Source of the DNA: Spirochaetales bacterium | GTDB taxonomy: Bacteria; Spirochaetota; Spirochaetia; Sphaerochaetales; Sphaerochaetaceae | Reading direction: 5' to 3' | DNA: 36,896 nt | Assembly (NCBI GenBank): GCA_022784805.1 | Contig: JALFYG010000131.1 | Coordinates: forward strand, 1 to 36,896 | Position numbers and translations under genes: made by a program | Notes under the pieces: generated by a model | Told to the model about the DNA's origin: nothing | Seen by the model: the letters and a program-made list of their open reading frames with translations, nothing else | Databases searched by the model: none | Part shown: positions 1 to 7,035 of the stretch, one piece after another | Layout of the letters: every line of letters starts with the position of its first letter | Numbering within the stretch: position 1 is the stretch's first letter

Positions 1-62
1 GCCGCGAGACCCCCGAATTCTCTTGACTTTCCGATTTTCAAAATGGGTTTACGGAAGAAAAA

Positions 63-86
63 GGGGAGGGTATTATACCCCTCCCC
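63..86 (-). terminator. Rho-independent terminator ending the leftmost minus-strand operon
   Basis: Perfect inverted repeat GGGGAGGG (63-70) / CCCTCCCC (79-86). Read on the minus strand it is followed by a T-rich run (complement of gaagaaaaa 54-62), just downstream of the ORF ending at 141. Confidence 0.8.
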
Positions 87-140
87 CGTATTATACTATG
101 TATAATACGAATTTTGTACATTTGTTTATTAGTTTACAAA

Positions 141-956
141 CTAATTTGAAGGTTTACAAACTTTCCTTTCTATATATGGAATGTCTTCCTCGTACCATTT
201 GTAAATATACACCCTGCCTTTTCCATCGGGTTTATTTTCCTCTATGGATTTTCTTATGGTAGCTTCGGATGTATGTTCTCCTTTAGCTGCATTATCCATA
301 CTCTTGTATAAGAGACAGTTTCCATTTTGATCTATACAGACTACACCTCTCTTCAACAATTTATTTACAAAAGTTATCCCTTTATAGTCTCCGCCATACT
401 TAGCCAATTCCAAAACCTGAGTCTTGGTAAGCCCCCAAAAATTCTTAGGCATATCGAATCCATCAATCTTTATTAGCTTACCTGCTTTGGTCTTTGCATA
501 TAATATAGTCCTTTTTGTTATATCTATGCCTTTGTTGAGTTTATTCTTCAATTTAAGGATATCTTCTTCAGATAAGACTATAGGTTTTTGGGTTTCTGTA
601 CTCTTCTGGGCCTCTTCAGTATCCATAGAGTTGACAGTCTGTTCACTTGATATAGGTTCTTTATAGAAGATTACTCTTATTGTTTTTCCTTCAATTACTT
701 TTTTGATTCCAAAATCGTTGATTGCAGGCTTAAGTTTTCTTTCTCCTCCAAGTCTCCTATATTTCGGACAATGACAGAAACCTTCACATGGCATATCCCT
801 TAATGTGCAGACTCCATCTTTTCCATATCCAAGATAATTGTACATAACACAGGTGGAACATGAAGGAATATTGGAAGAATTTTTGATGTTTGCAGCAGGA
901 TGCCTATTAAACCTTAATGGACTGTATTCTACTCTCGCAATGGATTTGAAACTCAT
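141..956 (-). CDS. Hypothetical protein with N-terminal Cys-rich (putative Zn) segment and C-terminal NUMOD1-like DNA-binding segment
   Basis: Long ORF; likely start MSFKSIARV. CSTC...C...C..FCHC cluster; C-terminal YKSMDNAAKGEHTSEATIRKSIEENKPDGKGRVYIYKW resembles the NUMOD1 pattern. Confidence 0.6.
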   Translation of the reverse strand: MSFKSIARVEYSPLRFNRHPAANIKNSSNIPSCSTCVMYNYLGYGKDGVCTLRDMPCEGFCHCPKYRRLGGERKLKPAINDFGIKKVIEGKTIRVIFYKEPISSEQTVNSMDTEEAQKSTETQKPIVLSEEDILKLKNKLNKGIDITKRTILYAKTKAGKLIKIDGFDMPKNFWGLTKTQVLELAKYGGDYKGITFVNKLLKRGVVCIDQNGNCLLYKSMDNAAKGEHTSEATIRKSIEENKPDGKGRVYIYKWYEEDIPYIERKVCKPSN

Positions 957-1147
957 GCTACGACTCCTTTTCCTTTTGTCTCTACAAAACTGGAGAGGCT
1001 CATGATACATGGAGTAGTGGAAAATACTCTGACCTCATCCTGGGAGAGACAGACACGCCTCTCCCCGTTAGTCCAATATTCACCTGAGAAATGACCTACC
1101 ATAACCCATCCTGCCTTAAGAAGAATCTCCCTGGCTTTACTGATCAT
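953..1147 (-). CDS. Small hypothetical protein
   Basis: ORF with overlapping stop/start to both neighbours; start MISKAREIL. Confidence 0.5.
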   Translation of the reverse strand: MISKAREILLKAGWVMVGHFSGEYWTNGERRVCLSQDEVRVFSTTPCIMSLSSFVETKGKGVVA

Positions 1148-1457
1148 TGGAATCCTCCTCAGAGAATGGATTGGGTTCACCTACAGAATCTATTCCAAGA
1201 TAAGCCATAACGACCATTGGAACTGCAAAAGACTTTGAATTACCTAATGTAAAGATATAAATAAGACCTAAAAGGAATTTTGCAAGATTCTTATCTTTTT
1301 TCTTAGCTTTCTCATACATAGGTTTGATGTTTGAAGAAGCTATATCTTCAAACTCCTTTGGTAAATTTTCTATCTCCATTATAACCCTTAAAGCCATATC
1401 ATACGTTTCTGACATCAATTTATTTGAAAGTACATCGCGATATTCATCTAGATTCAT
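1137..1457 (-). CDS. Small hypothetical protein with a hydrophobic segment
   Basis: ORF starting MNLDEYRD, RBS-like GGAG upstream. Confidence 0.5.
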   Translation of the reverse strand: MNLDEYRDVLSNKLMSETYDMALRVIMEIENLPKEFEDIASSNIKPMYEKAKKKDKNLAKFLLGLIYIFTLGNSKSFAVPMVVMAYLGIDSVGEPNPFSEEDSNDQ

Positions 1458-1650
1458 TATTATTCTCCTTTGGATTGTATGGCTCTGGTTTTTCAGCCCA
1501 AGCAATCAAGTTGTCCGAGTTGAAGTCTTTTGTGACATAACCCATAGAAACTCCTATTTTGTTTCCAAATCTGTGTGTGATTAGGTATATCCCATCCTTT
1601 TTTGGCTTCTCCTGTGGGTACGGATGCCATTTGACTCTATTCTTACTCAT
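1444..1650 (-). CDS. DUF551-like small protein (paralogue of 2657-2866)
   Basis: VKWHPYPQEKPKKDGIYLIT...AWAEKPEPY matches VKWHPYPKEKPPKEGDYLVT...AWMDNPEPY in the ORF at 2657-2866. Confidence 0.6.
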   Translation of the reverse strand: MSKNRVKWHPYPQEKPKKDGIYLITHRFGNKIGVSMGYVTKDFNSDNLIAWAEKPEPYNPKENNNESR

Positions 1651-2170
1651 CCTCAACCTCCTTTCCACAGGGGGAACCATCAAGGAATATAAAGTCTTCC
1701 AGGAGATCGTCCCAATGGGTAGTTGTCTGATTACTTCCCAAGACAACTCCATCGCCCCATATTTCAGTCACCAAGAAATAATAGCCATTTTCGCAATCCA
1801 TCAGCCAGATTCCATGATTAGACAGGAAGTAATCTTCTTTTTCTAGCCGACTTTCAACACTTAGGTATGAGTTAAAAAACTCCCGTCCATCTTGAAACTG
1901 AACATACTTCGGTTTAGGCTCTTTCTTCTTGACGATGATGCAAGTCCAACTAGAAGGAGCAGAAACAACAAATTCATTTACATAAAACGGTTGTTCTTCA
2001 TCTCCTAAATCCAATTTCTTTAAATAGCCTAAATATGCTTTGTTGTTATTCTTTGCTGCATTTAAACAGCTTGCTGGTGTGTCAGCAAAATATACTTCCT
2101 TACCAATCGCATTTTTCGCTTCTTCGCTTGTCGGATCTATGATTATGTCCTTATATGTATATTCAGCCAT
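1643..2170 (-). CDS. Hypothetical protein
   Basis: 175-aa ORF, overlapping start/stop with neighbours. Confidence 0.55.
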   Translation of the reverse strand: MAEYTYKDIIIDPTSEEAKNAIGKEVYFADTPASCLNAAKNNNKAYLGYLKKLDLGDEEQPFYVNEFVVSAPSSWTCIIVKKKEPKPKYVQFQDGREFFNSYLSVESRLEKEDYFLSNHGIWLMDCENGYYFLVTEIWGDGVVLGSNQTTTHWDDLLEDFIFLDGSPCGKEVEDE

Positions 2171-2660
2171 TGTTTTCCTCCTTAATCTTTTTCTTCCTTT
2201 CTTCCTTAACCTTATCTACGTAGAACAAATCCTCAATCCAGTATGGATATTTCCCTTTTTTCTTTAGAAATCTCTTGAGTTTTCCTTTGGGGTCATACTT
2301 CTTGAAAAACCTAAGCAATTCACATCGTCCATATTCCAAGTCCATCAAATAAAGTTCCTCATAGTGTTCCCATGCCATTTTTACATGTTCCTTATCCCAA
2401 TATCCTATCTCTTCGCCTTTAGCAATTTTCTCTTTGAGTTCTTCTTCAAGCTCTATGGCATGTTCGTATTCGGATATGATTCTATATGAGAAAGGTTCCG
2501 AAAGCACAAATTCCTGCCAATCATTCAGAAGAGCCAACATTTCTTGCGAATACGGACATCCGCACCCGTCTTCGCAATTAAACTCGTAGGGATCAATACC
2601 GCAATTACAGTCCTCATTGTTATAGCTTAGATAACAACAATCCTCGCACTTGTTCCTCAT
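2163..2660 (-). CDS. Hypothetical protein, Cys-rich N-terminus
   Basis: 165-aa ORF MRNKCEDCCYLSYNNEDCNCG... Confidence 0.55.
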   Translation of the reverse strand: MRNKCEDCCYLSYNNEDCNCGIDPYEFNCEDGCGCPYSQEMLALLNDWQEFVLSEPFSYRIISEYEHAIELEEELKEKIAKGEEIGYWDKEHVKMAWEHYEELYLMDLEYGRCELLRFFKKYDPKGKLKRFLKKKGKYPYWIEDLFYVDKVKEERKKKIKEENNG

Positions 2661-2866
2661 ATACTTTCCTCATCCTTGTAAGGTTCTGGGTTATCCATCC
2701 ATGCAGTGACATGAGCCCATTTACTTCCTCTTCCTAGTGTAAATGGGGCGTAGTGCAGGTAATGTGTAAATGGTTTTACACCAACAACTAAAGTTACTAA
2801 ATAATCACCTTCTTTTGGTGGCTTCTCCTTTGGATAAGGGTGCCATTTCACATTGATTTCATTCAT
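2657..2866 (-). CDS. DUF551-like small protein
   Basis: VKWHPYPKEKPPKEGDYLVT...AWMDNPEPY. Confidence 0.6.
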   Translation of the reverse strand: MNEINVKWHPYPKEKPPKEGDYLVTLVVGVKPFTHYLHYAPFTLGRGSKWAHVTAWMDNPEPYKDEESI

Positions 2867-3290
2867 CGCAATTCTCCTTTTCTTTTTCTGCTGTACCGCC
2901 CCAAATATTCAAAAGTTCCAATAAAAAAATGTTTGCATTGCGGAATATATCCTTACAATAAGTGTTGATATTCTTGGTTTCAGTAACCAACATTCCGTAG
3001 GAGTCAAGTTCTTCCACTATATCCTTTATTTCGCCCAATTCTTGAAGCAACCTGGACATTGCAGAAAGGACGTTCGACATGTAAGAATATTTGTTGTCTT
3101 CAAAATCGACGGTTATCGCTGTCTGTATTCCTTCCCTTATATATTTCTTGTTCTTCTTTTCAGTTAAATCTATATACAAGTGAAGATTTTTACATAAATC
3201 GCAATCTTTCACCGGTCCTTCTATATCTACCAGCTGATGTTCATCGCACTTGCCAAAAGGACATTTGTCCGGTTCGTATCTAAAATTCAT
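2859..3290 (-). CDS. Hypothetical protein with CxxC motifs
   Basis: 143-aa ORF; overlaps neighbour start. Confidence 0.5.
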   Translation of the reverse strand: MNFRYEPDKCPFGKCDEHQLVDIEGPVKDCDLCKNLHLYIDLTEKKNKKYIREGIQTAITVDFEDNKYSYMSNVLSAMSRLLQELGEIKDIVEELDSYGMLVTETKNINTYCKDIFRNANIFLLELLNIWGGTAEKEKENCDE

Positions 3291-3302
3291 ACTTCCTCCT
3301 TC

Positions 3303-3533
3303 CTATTCCCGTTCGTATCCCAGGAACTCGACCATATCCACGATGTTGTAGCTCTGGTGAGTCCTGCTGCACCATTGGATATCTACCTTCGGATGGTCGT
3401 CTATGACCTCTTCCCTGAACTTGCACGAGATACAGCTGTTGCACCTGAACCATGCTATGAGGGCCGGCTTGCTTATGGTATCCAACAGCGGTTTGTCTAC
3501 TATCGGCTTTGAAATGTACGTCTTTTCCTTCAT
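3303..3533 (-). CDS. Small Cys-containing hypothetical protein
   Basis: ORF starting MKEKTYISK; FRCNSCISCKF motif. The alternative overlapping ORF 3280-3648 is less plausible. Confidence 0.45.
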   Translation of the reverse strand: MKEKTYISKPIVDKPLLDTISKPALIAWFRCNSCISCKFREEVIDDHPKVDIQWCSRTHQSYNIVDMVEFLGYERE

Positions 3534-3550
3534 TCTTGTTCTTCCTCCTT

Positions 3551-3733
3551 TCAATCAAATAGATCACCCTGCTTCGCCCGGTTATCCAGATGCAAATAAT
3601 CTTCAAGTTCGATATCCAGCATCTTCTCCAACTTCTTCGATTCAGCAAGAACGCTTCTATCGTATCTCTTGAAGTATTCCTTCTGTTTCTGTCTTACGTT
3701 GTATGCAAGTTCGATTATTTCTCTCTCAGTCAT
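3551..3733 (-). CDS. Small hypothetical protein
   Basis: 60-aa ORF MTEREIIELAYNVRQ..., overlaps stop of upstream small ORF. Confidence 0.45.
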   Translation of the reverse strand: MTEREIIELAYNVRQKQKEYFKRYDRSVLAESKKLEKMLDIELEDYLHLDNRAKQGDLFD

Positions 3734-3893
3734 GGTTTTCCTCCTGGTCTCTTCTTCTTTCGGCTTCGTATTCTTCTTTCATCAGCTTCACCTTGGCTCT
3801 TTCAAGAGCCTTGAGAAAACGTTCTGTCTTATCTTCGATAGATTCATACGCATTTCTGTCGTATGCGTTCTTCTGTCTTTCGTAATACGTCAT
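3726..3893 (-). CDS. 55-aa highly charged hypothetical protein (not in supplied track)
   Basis: Hand translation MTYYERQKNAYDRNAYESIEDKTERFLKALERAKVKLMKEEYEAERRRDQEENHD*; overlapping starts/stops with both neighbours. Confidence 0.45.
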   Translation of the reverse strand: MTYYERQKNAYDRNAYESIEDKTERFLKALERAKVKLMKEEYEAERRRDQEENHD

Positions 3894-4159
3894 TCCTCCG
3901 CCTCTATCCTCTTCATCTGCCTATCCAACTTGTAGTTGATACAGTCTTCGATGTCGCATCTGTCTATCTTGGCTAGATAGATAATCTGCTCTATCATGAT
4001 CTCCACATCTGCTATCTCTTCGATGATCCCGACTGTTGTTCCCTTCCTTGCTGAGTGACTTGCTTCCACCGCTAACTCGGAACATTCCTCTGCTAACTGT
4101 CTCAACTGTTTCTTGATTCCGTAGTGGTCTGCTATCATTTGTAGTTTATCTTTTTCCAT
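3890..4159 (-). CDS. MazG-like nucleotide pyrophosphohydrolase family protein
   Basis: QLAEECSELAVEASH...IIEEIADVEIMIEQIIYLAKI pattern (EExxE...EExxD). RBS GGAGAAT directly after the end of the repeat array. Confidence 0.75.
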   Translation of the reverse strand: MEKDKLQMIADHYGIKKQLRQLAEECSELAVEASHSARKGTTVGIIEEIADVEIMIEQIIYLAKIDRCDIEDCINYKLDRQMKRIEAEE

Positions 4160-4177
4160 TATTATTCTCCTTAAAAT

Positions 4178-6247
4178 TTCACTCTACAATGTAGGGCTTC
4201 TTATTTGTTCAGATTCAATAGCTTAGGATAAGACGGTGGTGTGGTTCACTTTCCTCTGATGGGTTTCTTACCTTAAATAATTCACTTGACTACTTCGGGT
4301 TTTTTGTTGATCTTGATTCACTTACAAAACTTAGGTTTCTTATGAACTGTGGTTCACTTTTCCATGATAGATTTCTTTACTTTGAGTGGTTCACTTATTC
4401 TGGCATGAATTTTTATCCTTCTTTGATTCACTTTAGGGCTGTGGAATCATTTAAGACGAGTGACTCACTTTTATAATATGGATTTATTCACATCTTAAAT
4501 TACTTTCATCCTATAAGTTTAATAAACTAAGATGGTTCACTATGGTTTGTTTGGCTGCTTACACTTCCTGCTTCATTTTTAATTGCTGGTTTTCTTTCAA
4601 TATTTGATTCACTTTTGTAAACTGGGTTTCTCTTTTTTAATGGTTCACTATGATTTATTGGATTTCTTAACCTTCTTGATTCACTTTTACTTTTAATTTT
4701 TTATGATTGGCTCATTCCTGCAATTTATAAAACAATTCGATACGCTGATTTTCACTGTGTTTATTTTAACAACGGCACGCTTCGCTCCAATATCATACAT
4801 CTTGTTTTTGACTCACTTTTTATTTAGGGTTTCTCCAAGAATTAGATTCACTTCAATCTTAATGTTTTCTATAGTCACGATTCACTTTAACAACACGTTT
4901 TTATTCATGATATGATTCACAGTTTCAATGTGTATTCATCAATCAGCTTGGTTCACTTTACAAACTTTGGGTTTATTAATCTTTATGGTTCACTTGGAGG
5001 AAATGTTTTTATTTGTGATTGCGGTTCACTTCTTTGTCTTAAACTTCTTGATATTTTTGCTTCACTTGGCATCATTGGATTTATTCATATTTCTGGTTCA
5101 CTTCTTGAGGTTGGCTTTCTTTGCTTTTCCTAGGTTCACTTTTTTTAAATAGGTTTCTCGAACCATTTGATTCACTTGCGAGTCCGTATTAATTTACCTA
5201 GACAATTCATTTTATTTATTTGGATTACTTTTGCAGACGATCCATTTGTTATCTCTATTTTTGTAATTCTTTATGATTCACTGATAAATTGAGTATCCAT
5301 TAATACCTATGATCCACTAATGTCTGCGATTTTATTTGAACTTCTGATTCACTTGTTTTTACAGGATTTTTTCAAAACACTGATTCACTTGGCTATCTAA
5401 GTTTATTACGCTGATGATTCACTTTAAAATCTTGTATTCTTTGCTATTTGTGGTTCACTTTGCATAATTAGATTCCTTATTTTCTATAGTTCACTTTACT
5501 TTCCTAAGTCTATTTATAAAATGTAGTTCACTTCTTCATGACAGTTTTATTTTTAATCATGATTCACTCTTTAAACCCAGGTTTATGACTCGTTTTGATT
5601 CACTTCCACTATTTAAGTTTTTTAAACAGTGTAATTCACTTCTTCCTCCCTGAGTTTATATAAGAAATGGTTCACTTTGTTAATTTGGTTTTCTTAGATA
5701 TCTAGGTTCACTTTCGATAACTGTGTTTATTAGCCTGAATGATTCATTTCCTCCTTGTAGATTTATTAAACGATGTGATTCACTGTTTTTCTTTAGGTTT
5801 CTTGATGAACTTTGATTCACTTTTACCAAGTAGATTTTTTTATGTCTATAGTTCACTTCTATTTGGAGGTTTTTTCGTTTTCATGATTCACTAGGTGGGG
5901 ATGGATTTATCCAAATGGCTGATTCAATTATTTGATTTGATTTCATTTTGTATTTTGGTTCACTTCTTCTTAATAAGTTTCTAGATATGAATGATTCACT
6001 TATTTTACCAGGGTTAATTTGGGATACTGAATTCACTTGGTAGAGTTGGTTTTCTTCATGACTCAAATCCGCTTAAACATTATAAGTTTCTTTAGTGCTT
6101 TGATTCACTTGTTTTATCTGTTTTTATTTAAATCATCAATTCATTCTTATTACTTGGGTTTATTGGCATCAGCGATTCACTTTTAAACTCTAAAGTTATC
6201 ACCCACTGTAATTCACTTTGCATAATTGGTTTTATTATTTTCTATAA
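4178..6247. repeat. Dual-repeat/dual-spacer direct repeat array, interpreted as a TIGR (tandem interspaced guide RNA) array
   Basis: About 58 units by hand parsing; roughly two thirds of start-to-start intervals are exactly 36 bp and most others 34-38. Unit (+ strand): TGRTTCACTT, ~9 nt variable, RGTTTMTT, ~9 nt variable. Variable halves differ between units. No coding frame survives. Confidence 0.85.
4215..4239 (+). repeat. Left arm of inverted repeat bounding the array
   Basis: GGATAAGACGGTGG (4226-4239) is the exact reverse complement of CCACCGTCTTATCC at 6252-6265. Weaker similarity extends outward (TCAAT.AGC). Confidence 0.9.
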
Positions 6248-6251
6248 TTTT

Positions 6252-6279
6252 CCACCGTCTTATCCTTCGCTGAATTGAT
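6252..6279 (-). repeat. Right arm of inverted repeat bounding the array
   Basis: CCACCGTCTTATCC (6252-6265) then ttcGCTgaATTGAT; see left arm. Confidence 0.9.
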
Positions 6280-6305
6280 AAAAATCTTAATCAAACAATG
6301 TCTGA

Positions 6306-6746
6306 TTATCCTTGGAAATCCTTCATGTAGAGAGCCAATACGCTTGGGAATGGCGCCCCTACATTATGATCTCCAAACTTCACTCTTCCTTTGATGAAGA
6401 AGAGCGTCGCCTTGCCCTGCACCCAATCCCACCACCATTTCGTATCTGTACGAGCTGGCAGGAGCATGAGTACAAAACTGTTGTATTCCTTCTGCGACTC
6501 CTCATAAGCTTTCTTGACCCATGACGAGATTTCTCTTCCATAGGGAGGGTTGCACCACACCCCCCCCCTCCAAGGTTTTGAGAGTCCGTCATCCTTTGGC
6601 GTATAGTAGCTTTCACACTTCGTGTTCTCTGGCAATGCACATGCATCAAGAGAGAAGTTGAATATCGAAGAGATTCTGTCGAAAAGATATTTCGGTGTCT
6701 CTGCCACTATGTTTCCAGTAGATGTAAGACCTTTGGTCATATTCAT
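6306..6746 (-). CDS. dam: Phage DNA N-6-adenine methyltransferase (Dam-like family)
   Basis: FNFSLDACALPENTKCESYYTPKDDGLSKPW...VWCNPPYGREISSWVKKAYEE...LLPARTDTKWW: NPPY and family signature. Confidence 0.9.
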   Translation of the reverse strand: MNMTKGLTSTGNIVAETPKYLFDRISSIFNFSLDACALPENTKCESYYTPKDDGLSKPWRGGVWCNPPYGREISSWVKKAYEESQKEYNSFVLMLLPARTDTKWWWDWVQGKATLFFIKGRVKFGDHNVGAPFPSVLALYMKDFQG

Positions 6747-6755
6747 AAATACCTC

Positions 6756-7035
6756 TTAAAACAACTCAGGCTGCCACGGTATCTTGTCTGACTTGTCTTC
6801 AGTAATAGGGTGGGAGAGTGCATACTCTATACTTTCTCCTATCCATCGAACTACAGGAACGCAGAAGCTATTTCCTAAAGCCTTATACCTATGACTGTCG
6901 GGAGCATGCTCTGCATTAGACCATGGTATATCCGTATAGTCATCAGGAAACCCCTGCAGCCTCCCATCCCAAAGTTTTCCATGCCACTGTCGCAGCCTCT
7001 ATTCCGGAGAAGAGGGAAAGGTATCTCAGATTCAC
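6756..7035 (-). pseudogene. dcm: C5-cytosine DNA methyltransferase remnant, internally deleted and frame-shifted
   Basis: From GTG at 7035: (M)NLRYLSLFSGIEAATVAWKTLGWEAA (motif I) then, in another frame, LQGFPDDYTDIPWSNAEHAPDSHRYKALGNSFCVPVVRWIGESIEYA...* (motifs IX-X). The entire middle is missing. Confidence 0.88.

Noticed and set aside
4703-6066. ORFs 4703-4915, 4912-5133, 4928-5152 (+) and 5881-6066 (-) as genes
   Set aside because: They lie in the repeat array; the apparent 12-residue periodicity (e.g. GSL...FI) is the 36-bp repeat translated. Indels of 1-2 bp and frequent stops break any frame.
4178-6247. Classical CRISPR array
   Set aside because: Conserved blocks are only 7-10 nt and alternate between two types; variable segments are ~9 nt, not 25-40 nt; no cas genes in the window.
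4178-6247. Replication-origin iterons or a partition centromere
   Set aside because: Not excluded, but ~58 copies with two diversified short segments per unit is atypical, no ParA/ParB-like gene was seen, and a better origin candidate exists at 11519-11660.
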